Source of the DNA: Cyclobacteriaceae bacterium
GTDB taxonomy: Bacteria; Bacteroidota; Bacteroidia; Cytophagales; Cyclobacteriaceae
Direction: 5' to 3'
NCBI GenBank assembly: GCA_028278225.1
Contig: JANQEU010000022.1
Span: 98,244-162,243, forward strand
DNA length: 64,000 bases
Shown: piece by piece, positions 17,029 through 25,946 of the stretch
Position numbering within the stretch: position 1 is the stretch's first letter
How the letters are laid out: every line of letters starts with the position of its first letter
The notes under the pieces: generated by a model
Databases searched by the model: none
Told to the model about the DNA's origin: nothing
Seen by the model: the letters and a program-made list of their open reading frames with translations, nothing else
Made by a program: the position numbers and the translations under genes

Positions 17029-17897
17029 TTACTTCGAAAGGCCTGGGCTTTTCCAAGGTAGTAGGCCACCGCCCTTAGCACAATTCGAAGCGGGTAAAAA
17101 AGGAAAAGCATGACCGATCTGTTTTGAAGAATAAATTTTGACTCCGAACGAATAAATTTTAATCCCTCGGACAAAGACGGGCCAAATCTTTTGAACAATC
17201 TTCGATTCCTGGCATGAAAAGTGCCGATTTTGAAATACCTGGATAGCTCCTGCCGCATTGTGTAATTGTGCGAGTGAATAACTTTGGCCGATGGTGCATA
17301 TCCAATGCAATATCCGTGGAGCAGGAGTTTTGCTGCTGCAATAGCATCCTCCCCAAAATCAACATTATTCCCAAAATATCCGATCTCCTTCAGGCAATCT
17401 TTTCTATAAGCTGCAAAAGAGTTTGAAAGGAAAAAAGTTCTGAAACCATATTTGCCTGCATCATTCATAGATCGGGAAAATGGTTGATCGGAGTAATTGT
17501 AAAACCTGGAATGCCGTGCCAGGAGATTTGCTTTTTCGTCAGGGATTTGTTTCCCTCCCACAGCTGCAATCCTTTCATCATGTGTCAGAGGCTCGATAAT
17601 ATTACAAATGGAGTTTTCATCGGCAGGGAGAGCATCCTGTGTCAGGAAGATAAGATAATCTCCCGAAGCGATTTCCGCAGCCAGCGTTCTGGTTCCCGCA
17701 TGGTCAAACTCGCTCTTTTCTATTTTCTTTGTTTTTATTCCAGGGGCTGAAGCGATTTGCAATGTTTCATCAGTGGAGGAAGAATCGATTACCAGGATTT
17801 CCTGTGGAGGAGCTGTTTGGATCATCAGGGAAGCAAGTAATTCATCCAGAAATGAGGCGGCATTGTATGTTGGTATGATGATACTTACCTTATTCAT
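17025..17897 (-). CDS. Glycosyltransferase family 2 (rhamnosyltransferase-like)
   Basis: 290 residues with a GT-A fold: VSIIIPTYNAASFLDELL at the start, the nucleotide-binding SSSTDET, and FLTQDALP in the DxD position, as in RfbN-like rhamnosyltransferases. The HAGTRTLAAE segment and FLSNSFAAYRKDCLKEIGYF are typical of that subgroup. Hydrophobic C-terminal segments (VMLFLFYPLRIVLRAVAYYL) suggest membrane association. Cytoplasmic side, adding a sugar to the lipid-linked glycan. It is the last gene of a minus-strand run of five glycosyltransferases (17025-21609) with overlaps or 2-4 nt gaps, so they form one operon. Donor sugar unknown. Confidence 0.87.
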   Translation of the reverse strand: MNKVSIIIPTYNAASFLDELLASLMIQTAPPQEILVIDSSSTDETLQIASAPGIKTKKIEKSEFDHAGTRTLAAEIASGDYLIFLTQDALPADENSICNIIEPLTHDERIAAVGGKQIPDEKANLLARHSRFYNYSDQPFSRSMNDAGKYGFRTFFLSNSFAAYRKDCLKEIGYFGNNVDFGEDAIAAAKLLLHGYCIGYAPSAKVIHSHNYTMRQELSRYFKIGTFHARNRRLFKRFGPSLSEGLKFIRSESKFILQNRSVMLFLFYPLRIVLRAVAYYLGKAQAFRSN

Positions 17898-17900
17898 GTT

Positions 17901-18698
17901 TTATAGCCAGAATGTCTTTTTCAATCTTTTTATCACGGAGTGCGGAAACAAGCCCACAAGATAATTTTTTATAATACCCAATCGCTTCAGCAAGGGGTCT
18001 TTTGAGAAATCTGAGATCACGTGGATCTTGGATTTGAATTGTGCTTTGCGCTGTTTTATCGTGATACCCCGTGGATTTAGTTCACACCTGGTCAGTACTT
18101 CCGGGATATTGGCAGTTTCGAAATTATTTACGATTTGATAAAAGTATGCGTAGTCCTCGGTGAAGTATTCTGTAGGATACGGACCAATCTCATCAAGTAT
18201 TTCCGTTCGGAACGTAACAGCTGAGCCTCCAAAGCAATTCTGAAAATTCATCGCCTTTTTTATCTCCTTATGGCTCTCAGGTACTTTGTATGTGAATACG
18301 CTACGGTTACTTTCTGTGTCAAAAAAATCCACCCAGGATCCGACAAGTGATATTCCGGGGTTATCCGTTAAAAATTGTTTTTGTTTTTTGAGTCGGTTAT
18401 GCATCATTTCATCTCCACTGTCTATCCGGGCGATATAAGCAAATGACCTGTTTCGAATAAGTTCCAAACCTAAATTCAGAGCCTGGGCCACTCCCTGATT
18501 TCTATTCAATGACCTAATAGTTAGGTGTAGGAGTGATCCATAATGGTCTTCCAGTCTTTCTTTGTCGAATTCCTGACTTCCGTCATCGATTACAAAAACA
18601 TTTACCTTGGTGCTGTTGTCATTTGCAATACTATCCAGGGTTCGCATCAAACCGGTGTAGTTGTTAAAATGAGGAATCAAAACTGCGAGATCATCCAT
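17901..18698 (-). CDS. Glycosyltransferase family 2
   Basis: 265 residues. GT-A features: LIPHFNNYTGLMRTLDSI, VFVIDDGSQEFD, AQALNLGLELIRN and YIARIDSGDEM (DxD-like IDSGD). FGGSAVTFRTEILDEIGPYPTEYFTEDYAYF is the usual acceptor/active-site region with ED. No signal peptide or membrane helix. Its start lies inside the end of the upstream gene (overlap 18677-18698), indicating translational coupling in the glycosyltransferase operon. Sugar specificity cannot be read. Confidence 0.87.
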   Translation of the reverse strand: MDDLAVLIPHFNNYTGLMRTLDSIANDNSTKVNVFVIDDGSQEFDKERLEDHYGSLLHLTIRSLNRNQGVAQALNLGLELIRNRSFAYIARIDSGDEMMHNRLKKQKQFLTDNPGISLVGSWVDFFDTESNRSVFTYKVPESHKEIKKAMNFQNCFGGSAVTFRTEILDEIGPYPTEYFTEDYAYFYQIVNNFETANIPEVLTRCELNPRGITIKQRKAQFKSKIHVISDFSKDPLLKRLGIIKNYLVGLFPHSVIKRLKKTFWL

Positions 18699-19612
18699 TT
18701 CTTCCGAAAGTGAAATTCGATGTAATACTTCAGCATTTTAATGAACATGTAAAATGTAGGAGCCAGCCATATGAATCTGAATGGCACGCAGCCGTTTGAC
18801 ACTTCTTTGATCCTGTGGATCTGACAAACTCTTTCGCTGACGGAAAGATCGGATCTATGTTTAAAATAGCAATTAATATACCCAAGTTTTGGATTGTCAG
18901 AAGTCCTGGGAAAGCCGTGCTCCTGGTCAACCACCTGCACCACTTCCTGAATCTGAAAAGCACTACCATACATTTTAAGTAACCTTAGATATAGATCATA
19001 ATCCTGACCTGCGATCAATGATTCATCATACCCACCGACATCAATTATTCTTTTTTTTAGTGCCATAAACTGTCCGCCTACACGATTCCAAATTTTCTGA
19101 TCGTTGTAGGATACAATTCTCCTATGGCCTATTTCATATTTCTTGTTGACATCATGGACAATACTTCTGGCTGTGATAAAAGACCATTTCGGAGAGAAAT
19201 GCTTAGTGAATACTTCAATGCGGGTGCTGTACCAGTAGTCGTCATCATCTAATCCTGTGATGATGTCGTTTCTGGCAGTTTTTATAGCAAGATTTCTGGA
19301 GAATGAAGCCCCCTTCCTGGTGTTGTTTCTTAAATAAATAAAATTTGGGTTTTGATCTACAAAGTCATTCAAATAAGTCTCAGTGCCATCCGAACTTCCA
19401 TCGTCCACGACTATACATTCATCTATCTGATGGGTTTGAGCCAATACCGATTCCAGAGACCTTTGCAGTAGTTCAAGTCTATTATGGGTCACTATGAAAG
19501 CGGAAATTCTCAAGGACAAAGATGAATTGATTTTAAAAGTAATCTTTAACCAATTAAGATAGTCCCTGGAGATTAGAAAGTGATCAATCCTTTTTCTCCT
19601 TTTCCTGATCAA
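18677..19612 (-). CDS. Glycosyltransferase family 2
   Basis: 311 residues. GT-A domain: ISAFIVTHNRLELLQRSLESVL, ECIVVDDGSSDGT and DIITGLDDDDYW (DxD motif LDDDD). The first 30 residues are basic and may be an unneeded extension; a later start near LRISAFIVTHN is possible. It overlaps both neighbours (19584-19612 and 18677-18698), which shows it belongs to the same operon. Cytoplasmic, acting on the lipid-linked oligosaccharide. Donor unknown. Confidence 0.87.
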   Translation of the reverse strand: MIRKRRKRIDHFLISRDYLNWLKITFKINSSLSLRISAFIVTHNRLELLQRSLESVLAQTHQIDECIVVDDGSSDGTETYLNDFVDQNPNFIYLRNNTRKGASFSRNLAIKTARNDIITGLDDDDYWYSTRIEVFTKHFSPKWSFITARSIVHDVNKKYEIGHRRIVSYNDQKIWNRVGGQFMALKKRIIDVGGYDESLIAGQDYDLYLRLLKMYGSAFQIQEVVQVVDQEHGFPRTSDNPKLGYINCYFKHRSDLSVSERVCQIHRIKEVSNGCVPFRFIWLAPTFYMFIKMLKYYIEFHFRKKWMISQF

Positions 19613-20528
19613 GTTGCCGTGGTGATAACATAAATCCGCATAACCAAGCTATCCGCTTGCCGTATTTCAGGGCGTTTTGTGTATAAAAAATACTGAGAAG
19701 AAAGAATATTACGATAGGGACCCGGATCAAAATTGAAAATATCATTTTAAGTATTATTGGAAAACTTCCGGGGCGGTCAGCAATGAACCTGAAGGTCTTG
19801 CCGCTTTGAAATGATCTTTTTATCTGATAGACAAAACTTATTTTGTGAGGAGCCGTCCAGTGATAAACGATAATGTCAGGATCATACCAGAAATCGCCAT
19901 TTTGTTTTGACAACTGTAAAAAGATATAGGTATCCTCACCGCCTTGAATTTGTGTATTCAGTCCGAGCTTTGGACTAAAAACAGGATCAAGAAGCACATC
20001 TGTCTTTGAAAGGGCCATATTACTGCCTGCAAAGCCATGAGATTTTACTTCACCTGTTAGGAAATGTGGCGTTTCACCCCAGGATCTCATTTCAATTTCC
20101 GGTGAGAACCACCATGGAGTTTTTTTTTCGAATCGTGGAATGATCTTACCTCCGATTGCAATTGGCTTTGGTGATACGGTTTCAAATGATGTGAGGATTT
20201 TTGACGCCCAATCAGGATGGGCACAACCATCATCATCCATGAAAGCAACATAATTACCCCGGGCTAATTTCCAGCCGGTGTTGCGGGCATTGGAGGGGCC
20301 GGGAGCTACCTCAGTCGTGTACCGGAAATTCGGATTTGAGCTGGTGAAAACCTCACAGATCTTTGCCGTATTATCACTGGAATTGTTATCGACAATGATC
20401 ACTTCATACAAACCTCGGTCCAAAGTTTGGGCCTCCAATGACTTCAGGCACAGTTCGAGCAATTTGGCGCGATTAAATGTCGCCACCACGATGGTAAGCT
20501 GAGTGCTGATATGTTCTACTCTGCCCAT
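19584..20528 (-). CDS. Glycosyltransferase family 2 with C-terminal membrane segment
   Basis: 314 residues. GT-A motifs: LTIVVATFNRAKLLELCLKSL, YEVIIVDNNSSDNT, GPSNARNTGWKLARGNYVAFMDDDG (DxD = MDDDG) and GGEDTYIFLQL. A C-terminal hydrophobic stretch (MIFSILIRVPIVIFFLLSIFY) anchors it at the inner membrane, as in ExoM-like or WcaA-like enzymes. It overlaps the next gene downstream and lies 4 nt after the GT4 gene. Substrate unknown. Confidence 0.88.
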   Translation of the reverse strand: MGRVEHISTQLTIVVATFNRAKLLELCLKSLEAQTLDRGLYEVIIVDNNSSDNTAKICEVFTSSNPNFRYTTEVAPGPSNARNTGWKLARGNYVAFMDDDGCAHPDWASKILTSFETVSPKPIAIGGKIIPRFEKKTPWWFSPEIEMRSWGETPHFLTGEVKSHGFAGSNMALSKTDVLLDPVFSPKLGLNTQIQGGEDTYIFLQLSKQNGDFWYDPDIIVYHWTAPHKISFVYQIKRSFQSGKTFRFIADRPGSFPIILKMIFSILIRVPIVIFFLLSIFYTQNALKYGKRIAWLCGFMLSPRQLDQEKEKKD

Positions 20529-20532
20529 TCTT

Positions 20533-21609
20533 TTACTGGAGATTCTGTCCGGACCTTTCGCTGTAAATGGAAGAATACGTATTCACCATCTGCAGCAGGT
20601 CATAATCTCTTTCTACGAGTTGCCGGTTGATTTTCACGGCGTCCATTCTTTGCTCATTGTTTAGCGCAGAAATGTGATGGATAAGATCAGCTAGTTTTTC
20701 AGGATCATCCGGATAGAAAGTAAATTCCTCCGGCAGCAAACCATTTGTGTTTGCTGGTTTTGAAATTGCACATACACATCCACAGGCGATTGCTTCCAAA
20801 AGGACATTGGAACAACCTTCTGAGAATGACGGAATTACCAACACATCCAGATCATAATAGAACGACGTAACATCATCCGATTCCGGCTCCCAGATAACCC
20901 TCTCCTCCAATTCATTGGTTTGTACAAGCCCTGCAAGTTCTTGTTGATACCTGATATCAAATTTCTGATCACCTTTTATTTTCAAGGTGAAGTTCAGCTC
21001 TTTTTTTAGGATTCCACAAGCCGCAATCAGCAATTCTATGTTCTTTATTCGGTCTATCCTTCCAAGAAAACCAATGGCATAAGCTCCTTTCCTTCGTTTT
21101 TCTGTTGGCATAAATGGAAATTTTTCCAGGTCTATGCCATTTTTTACGAAGTGGAGTGTGTTCCGGGGTGAAATCAGTTTTTGTAAATCCAAGTATGCAC
21201 CTCTACTATTGCATACCAATTGCCATTTTAATTTGAACAGGCGCAGGTATTTTCGAACCAGATTATAATACCAGCCCAGGTGAGACCCGGAGCCCCTGAT
21301 TTCAATGATCAGTTTACTATGACGAAGTACTCCGCAAAACATCATGATATGCCGGCTGTAGGCACGGCTGCAAATGATGGCCTTACGATACTTGAAAATG
21401 GTCCAAAACAAAAATGATCTTACTCTTTTAGTATGACGAGGCAATACGATTAATTCAACATCAGCAGGAATCTCATATTCGATTTTATCATGAAGCAACA
21501 AAAGAGAGACTGAAAAAAGAGATCTGTCGTAACCTTCAAGGAAATAAACCAATTGTCTTTCCAATCCGCCACGAACCAGTGAGGAGGATATAAAAAGGAT
21601 TTTTTTCAA
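20533..21609 (-). CDS. Glycosyltransferase family 4 (GT-B fold)
   Basis: 358 residues. N-terminal domain LFISSSLVRGGLERQLVYFLEGY (GGLER instead of the usual GGaE), C-terminal nucleotide-sugar domain with AIGFLGRIDRIKNIELLIAA, VIPSFSEGCSNVLLEAIACG (E..G..LLEA catalytic/donor motif, EGCSNVLLEA). Retaining transferase, cytoplasmic. It is the first gene of the minus-strand glycosyltransferase operon; the 150-nt AT-rich gap to the divergent gene at 21760 probably holds both promoters. Donor sugar unknown. Confidence 0.9.
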   Translation of the reverse strand: MKKILFISSSLVRGGLERQLVYFLEGYDRSLFSVSLLLLHDKIEYEIPADVELIVLPRHTKRVRSFLFWTIFKYRKAIICSRAYSRHIMMFCGVLRHSKLIIEIRGSGSHLGWYYNLVRKYLRLFKLKWQLVCNSRGAYLDLQKLISPRNTLHFVKNGIDLEKFPFMPTEKRRKGAYAIGFLGRIDRIKNIELLIAACGILKKELNFTLKIKGDQKFDIRYQQELAGLVQTNELEERVIWEPESDDVTSFYYDLDVLVIPSFSEGCSNVLLEAIACGCVCAISKPANTNGLLPEEFTFYPDDPEKLADLIHHISALNNEQRMDAVKINRQLVERDYDLLQMVNTYSSIYSERSGQNLQ

Positions 21610-21759
21610 GGCTCAGTTGCTATTTTGTTCATAAGCTATCTCAAAAAAATAAGAATCGTATCCTATGAGAAAAAGCATTGCATGTTACAAACAGGATTTC
21701 AATCCCCGGAGAATGGTAATTTTAAGCAACTCTTAACTTATAGCTAAAGGATTTTCGCA

Positions 21760-22587
21760 TTGGATCCGCTTGTTACCGTAATTATACCCAATTACAATCA
21801 TGGAAAATTCCTGAGAGAGAGAATTGAATCTGTATTTAATCAATCCTACAACAATATTGAGGTCATAATTCTTGACGATAAATCAGTTGATAATAGCAGG
21901 GAGATAATTGAAGAGGTATCCGATGACCACCGGATAAAGGAGGTATTATACAGTCATAAAAATACCGGAAACCCATTCCGGCAATGGAAGAAAGGTATTG
22001 AAAAAGCAACGGGTGATTTTATATGGATTGCCGAGAGTGATGATGTTTCGGATACCACATTCTTATCCGAAGGAATTGAATCACTTCTGAAAAGTAAGTT
22101 GGGCGTATATTTCTGCAATTCCCGGCACATCGATGAGAAAGGAGAAATTCTTGAAAAGATTGAAAAACCATATGAAATATATGGAACAAGGGGAGTCCTG
22201 GGCAGGAGATTTCTGTTGAATAAGTATTTTACAAGAATGTCACCAATAAAAAATACCAGTGCCGCCATTGTAAAGAAAGGTGTTATTTCTCCTCAAATTC
22301 TTAACAGCATTAGAAGGTTTCGCTTTGCAGGAGACAAGTTCTTTTTTGTGCTCCTGAGTGAAAAGACACAATTTTATCACAGCATAAACTACTGCAATTA
22401 CATTAGAGATCATTCCATGACCACCCGTGCCGGGAGAAAAATGGGTATGGAGATTAGAAGATTTCTTGAAAACATTTATATAACATTTTACCTGCTCAGA
22501 CGAGGATATATAAGTGTGAAAGATTTCGTGATTTCAGTGCGTCATTACCGCAAGACTATTTTCCAGTCAAAAAGTGCCATCCTATAG
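21760..22587 (+). CDS. Glycosyltransferase family 2
   Basis: 275 residues from a TTG start that follows AAAGG by about 8 nt; no earlier start is in frame with the conserved N-terminus LVTVIIPNYNHGKFLRERI. Other motifs: VIILDDKSVDNS, WRKGIEKATGDFIWIAESDD (DxD-type ESDD). The C-terminal part is basic. Soluble, cytoplasmic. Followed after 2 nt by another glycosyltransferase-like gene, so they form a two-gene plus-strand operon inside the locus. It looks more AT-rich than the genes outside the locus, consistent with a horizontally acquired glycan block, though this is by eye. Confidence 0.87.
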   Translation: MDPLVTVIIPNYNHGKFLRERIESVFNQSYNNIEVIILDDKSVDNSREIIEEVSDDHRIKEVLYSHKNTGNPFRQWKKGIEKATGDFIWIAESDDVSDTTFLSEGIESLLKSKLGVYFCNSRHIDEKGEILEKIEKPYEIYGTRGVLGRRFLLNKYFTRMSPIKNTSAAIVKKGVISPQILNSIRRFRFAGDKFFFVLLSEKTQFYHSINYCNYIRDHSMTTRAGRKMGMEIRRFLENIYITFYLLRRGYISVKDFVISVRHYRKTIFQSKSAIL

Positions 22588-22589
22588 TT

Positions 22590-23489
22590 ATGTCTAAAGT
22601 CCTGGTAGGAGTCCTCCATTGTATAGAAAATGAGTTTGAGGCCTGTATGGATGCTATCAGAAGTCAAACTCATAAGGACTATGACTTGTTTGTAGTTGAG
22701 AAACTGCGGAACAAAGCGGCTCACCACAAGCTTTACAGTACCTTCATGGAAAATAAGAACGACTTTGATTTCTTCATTAAGATCGATGCTGACATGGTTT
22801 TATGCAGAAACACCTTCTTCGAGGAGGTTGTAGATGAAATGCAGGAAGATCCGTCAGTTGATCATCTGGAGGTAACTGTGGACGACTTTCTTACCCGGAA
22901 GCTGATCTTTGGGCTCAGTATTTTTCGAAACGATGTAACGTGGTACCAAAATGAAGATAACCTCTTCGTAGACCGGGTGGTAAAGTCTAAAAATAAGAAA
23001 GTTCTTTCCGATCCCACTCATCCACTTGTCCCGGCTGCCCGTCATTGTCCGGATCCGTCTGATTTTCAGGCTTTCCACTATGGACTACACAAGGCCGCAA
23101 AGGTAATTCAGGCTGACCGGGATGCGCGAGACGAAAATGGTGCTGCCTACCACTTCTCTAACATTAAGGCGATTATGTCAAACTATCTTGAAACCGATTG
23201 GGAAAAGGCAGGATACGCACTTTTTGGAGCGCTTTGGGCTTTGAATAATAATATCGATCACACCTGGGTGGACTATGATTCGGACAAAGCTCATAAATTA
23301 TTTAACGATATCCAGCCAGCTGATTTGAGTGATAAAATTGCAGCCGAGTACGATGAGAATAATCTATTTAGTGCTTTGGCCCATGATTATGCTTATTTTC
23401 ACAATACCCGGATACGCAAGATCAAATTCCCGCTGTTGAAATTGTACATCAGGAAACTGCGTCAGAGATTATTTCCAACTGCTGGCTAA
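22590..23489 (+). CDS. Glycosyltransferase-like (GT-A) protein
   Basis: 299 residues. The N-terminus VLVGVLHCIENEFEACMDAIRSQT and the motif FFIKIDADMVL (DxD: DAD) mark a divergent GT-A glycosyltransferase. The C-terminal 150 residues are not recognisable beyond this; they contain HYGLHKAAKVIQA and a helical region DWEKAGYALFGALWAL. This type of protein is found in O-antigen loci with unknown linkage specificity. Its stop lies within a 20-bp palindrome that also contains the stop of the convergent ABC transporter gene. Confidence 0.7.
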   Translation: MSKVLVGVLHCIENEFEACMDAIRSQTHKDYDLFVVEKLRNKAAHHKLYSTFMENKNDFDFFIKIDADMVLCRNTFFEEVVDEMQEDPSVDHLEVTVDDFLTRKLIFGLSIFRNDVTWYQNEDNLFVDRVVKSKNKKVLSDPTHPLVPAARHCPDPSDFQAFHYGLHKAAKVIQADRDARDENGAAYHFSNIKAIMSNYLETDWEKAGYALFGALWALNNNIDHTWVDYDSDKAHKLFNDIQPADLSDKIAAEYDENNLFSALAHDYAYFHNTRIRKIKFPLLKLYIRKLRQRLFPTAG

Positions 23490-23502
23490 TTCGAATTAGC
23501 CA
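23483..23502. repeat. 20-bp perfect palindrome spanning two convergent stop codons
   Basis: TGGCTAATTCGAATTAGCCA is its own reverse complement and contains the TAA of the plus-strand gene (23487-23489) and the TAA of the minus-strand gene (23496-23498). No T-run follows on either strand, so it is at best a weak bidirectional stop or an RNA-stabilising hairpin. Confidence 0.6.
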
Positions 23503-24236
23503 CGGTAATGTGCAATGCATTTGTCTACCGGGCCCGAATATTTCAGTAAGGATTGATCAATGATCAGGCAATTAACCGCAACTTTTCGAAGCAGATCCAT
23601 GTTGTGACTTACGATTATGATGGATTTACCTATCCGGGCCAACTCTTCCATCTTTTGAATGCATTTCTTTTGAAATTCGAGATCTCCTACGGCCAGAACC
23701 TCATCTACCAGCAAGATATCAGAGCTTAAGTGCGTTGAAACCGAAAAACCCAATCGAACCTGCATTCCGCTGGAGTATCTTTTTATAGGGGTGTCAAGAA
23801 ATTTCTCAACTCCCGCGAAAGCCACGATCTCATCAAAGTGGTCCCTGATCTCAGATCGTTTCATTCCCATCACCACACCGTTCAAAAAGATATTTTCCCG
23901 ACCTGTCAGTTCCGGATGAAACCCGGTTCCCAGTTCTAATAAACTGGCCACCTTCCCTCTGATTCTGATCTTGCCGGTTGTAGCCTTTGTTATGCGGCTG
24001 ATCAATTTCAGTAATGTCGATTTTCCAGATCCATTTGGCCCAATGATACCCAGAACCTCACCATCCTCAAGTTTGAAATTGATGTCTTTCAATGCCCAGA
24101 ATTCCTCCCTGAGGATATTGGTGTCCGACCGGAAAATTTTCGAAGATATTAATTCACGAAGCGAATATTTGGACGGATCATTTCGATGATCTATGACGTA
24201 TTTCTTACCCAGATGCTGAACTTCCAGAACTGTCAT
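23496..24236 (-). CDS. Polysaccharide ABC exporter, ATP-binding subunit (Wzt-like)
   Basis: 246 residues. Walker A GPNGSGKST at residues 66-74, signature YSSGMQVRLGF, Walker B DILLVDEVLAVGD, and the H-loop VSHNMDLL. The family is the TagH/KpsT/Wzt type. It ends soon after the nucleotide-binding domain, so it lacks the C-terminal carbohydrate-binding domain of E. coli O8/O9a Wzt; by family knowledge this points to export that does not need recognition of a terminal cap. It energises the permease encoded just upstream (24241-25074, 4-nt gap). Located on the cytoplasmic face of the inner membrane. Confidence 0.93.
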   Translation of the reverse strand: MTVLEVQHLGKKYVIDHRNDPSKYSLRELISSKIFRSDTNILREEFWALKDINFKLEDGEVLGIIGPNGSGKSTLLKLISRITKATTGKIRIRGKVASLLELGTGFHPELTGRENIFLNGVVMGMKRSEIRDHFDEIVAFAGVEKFLDTPIKRYSSGMQVRLGFSVSTHLSSDILLVDEVLAVGDLEFQKKCIQKMEELARIGKSIIIVSHNMDLLRKVAVNCLIIDQSLLKYSGPVDKCIAHYRG

Positions 24237-24240
24237 TGCC

Positions 24241-25074
24241 TCAGATGATATCTGCTAATTTTCTTTCCGATTTTCGGAAATATACAATCCCTACTATTAC
24301 CATACACACAATGATTATTAATGAAATCCGGAAGCTTAGTATCGGAAATGGATCCCTGGAAAGTGAAAATGCCCAGCGGAACCCATCAATAATTCCAACC
24401 ATAGGATTCACGGAATAGAGTGGCATCCATTTTTCCGGAATGAGTGAACTTGTAAACCCTACGGGAGAAATATAAATGCCGATCTGAATGATAAAGGGTA
24501 TTACCAGTCCGACATCCCTGTACTTGGCGTTCATGGCGCTAAAAAGGAATCCCAGGCCGATTGCCAGTAAAAACGTTTGAAAGATAAAGACAGGCAGGGT
24601 AAGGATTCTCCAGTCAACCGGTTGCTGATATATAATGAAAAGGATGAAAACAAGAATCAATGAAATTAACAGATCGACGATATTGACGACAACCGCACTT
24701 GTTGGGATCAGCAGCCTTGGCAAATAGACCTTTGAGATCATCCTGGAATTGAACACCAGGCTTTGACTGCTTTTTGTAAATGAACTGGAAAAAAATTGCC
24801 AGGGCAAAATGCCCACAAAAACCAGAAGTGGATACGGAACGCCACCTGAGGGAAGGTGAGCAATTTTGTCAAATACGATTACAAAAATTACTATCGTAAT
24901 CAAAGGCCGCAGAATACTCCAGGTGATCCCTAAGATCGTTTGCTTGTATCTGACTTTAATATCCCTCCAGGACAGGATGTAAAGTATTTCCCGAAACTTC
25001 CACAAGTCGGAGAAGTAGTGGCTGTCAGGCTTCTCTGCGTCGAGAATTACATCAAATTCTTCCTCCTTTTTCAT
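24241..25074 (-). CDS. Polysaccharide ABC exporter, permease subunit (Wzm-like)
   Basis: 277 residues of the ABC-2 type. An N-terminal cytoplasmic stretch (LWKFREILYILSWRDIKVRYKQTILG) is the conserved gate-helix region of Wzm/KpsM, followed by about six membrane helices (ITIVIFVIVFDKIAHL, VDLLISLILVFILFIIY, FIFQTFLLAIGLGFLF, and others). With the adjacent ATPase it moves undecaprenyl-linked polysaccharide across the inner membrane. Ends with a short basic tail. Same operon as the ATPase and the sulfotransferase at 25087. Confidence 0.93.
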   Translation of the reverse strand: MKKEEEFDVILDAEKPDSHYFSDLWKFREILYILSWRDIKVRYKQTILGITWSILRPLITIVIFVIVFDKIAHLPSGGVPYPLLVFVGILPWQFFSSSFTKSSQSLVFNSRMISKVYLPRLLIPTSAVVVNIVDLLISLILVFILFIIYQQPVDWRILTLPVFIFQTFLLAIGLGFLFSAMNAKYRDVGLVIPFIIQIGIYISPVGFTSSLIPEKWMPLYSVNPMVGIIDGFRWAFSLSRDPFPILSFRISLIIIVCMVIVGIVYFRKSERKLADII

Positions 25075-25086
25075 TAGTTTCTCAAT

Positions 25087-25896
25087 TTAGAAATTAATTA
25101 AATCGTGGAGCTGAGAGGTGATTTCTTTTTCTTCATTGACAAGGTCCTGTGCGAACCGAAACTTTCTTTCAATATTTCGCTTTATGTTGTTGTCAGCCAA
25201 AGATTTCATTGATTTAAATTTCAAATTAAATCCCCATTCCTCTCCCAGGAGATGGAATATTTTCTCATCATTTGCAATAATGTCCTTCGTGTTAATGAAA
25301 ATTTTATTCGATTGATCGACTGTTGAGAGGCCACTCAATATACACCGATAATAATGATTCCATACTCCCAGATATTTCTCTGCCTGATTATTCCTGTTTT
25401 TCCATAGTTTGATCTTCGTGACAATTTTCCCGGCAGTTCCCAGGGATCTCAATCGCTGGGCTTCATAACGATTGATCAACGAGTAAATAACATCTGTATG
25501 TTCCCGGAAAAGGATCAGGTACCTGGCATTTGGAAGTAGTTTTCTCCAGAAATTTAAGAATAAACAGGTTCGGGGATCTTTCCATCCCCACTGTGGATAT
25601 AATTGATTCTTTTGATCCACTATTCTGCGTCCCTTCTCCCAATCTTCCTGGTTGATTTCGATTTCAGAACAGTTCCCGTCAACATCAAAATCCAAACCAT
25701 TTTTCTGCAGTATATGCATATGGAATTTCACAAAATCCAAATCCTCATAATGCCCATCGGGATTTCCCAGTTTTGGTCCGAGTAGATCGTCTCCAATTGG
25801 CAATCCGCATTCATACAGCCATCTGGCAAATAGAGAGCTGTAGGACCTGTGCATTCCGAGGATGATCAAAACCTTGTTATGTGATTTTAAGTCCAA
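25087..25896 (-). CDS. Sulfotransferase family protein
   Basis: 269 residues. N-terminal P-loop variant LIILGMHRSYSSLFARWLYE (usual form GMHRSGTSL; here Gly-Thr is Tyr-Ser), then DGHYEDLDFVKFH, WGWKDPRTCLFL and YLILFREHTDVIYSL, the last being the 3'-phosphate-binding region. This subgroup is common in O-antigen and capsule loci, where it probably sulfates sugar hydroxyls, although GT-linked roles have not been excluded. It is 12 nt upstream of the Wzm permease gene, so it is likely co-expressed with the exporter. The altered P-loop lowers certainty about activity. Confidence 0.78.
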   Translation of the reverse strand: MDLKSHNKVLIILGMHRSYSSLFARWLYECGLPIGDDLLGPKLGNPDGHYEDLDFVKFHMHILQKNGLDFDVDGNCSEIEINQEDWEKGRRIVDQKNQLYPQWGWKDPRTCLFLNFWRKLLPNARYLILFREHTDVIYSLINRYEAQRLRSLGTAGKIVTKIKLWKNRNNQAEKYLGVWNHYYRCILSGLSTVDQSNKIFINTKDIIANDEKIFHLLGEEWGFNLKFKSMKSLADNNIKRNIERKFRFAQDLVNEEKEITSQLHDLINF

Positions 25897-25946
25897 GCTG
25901 TGAATGTTTCTTTAAGCTTCCTTTTCCTGTACTATATCCATTTCAT

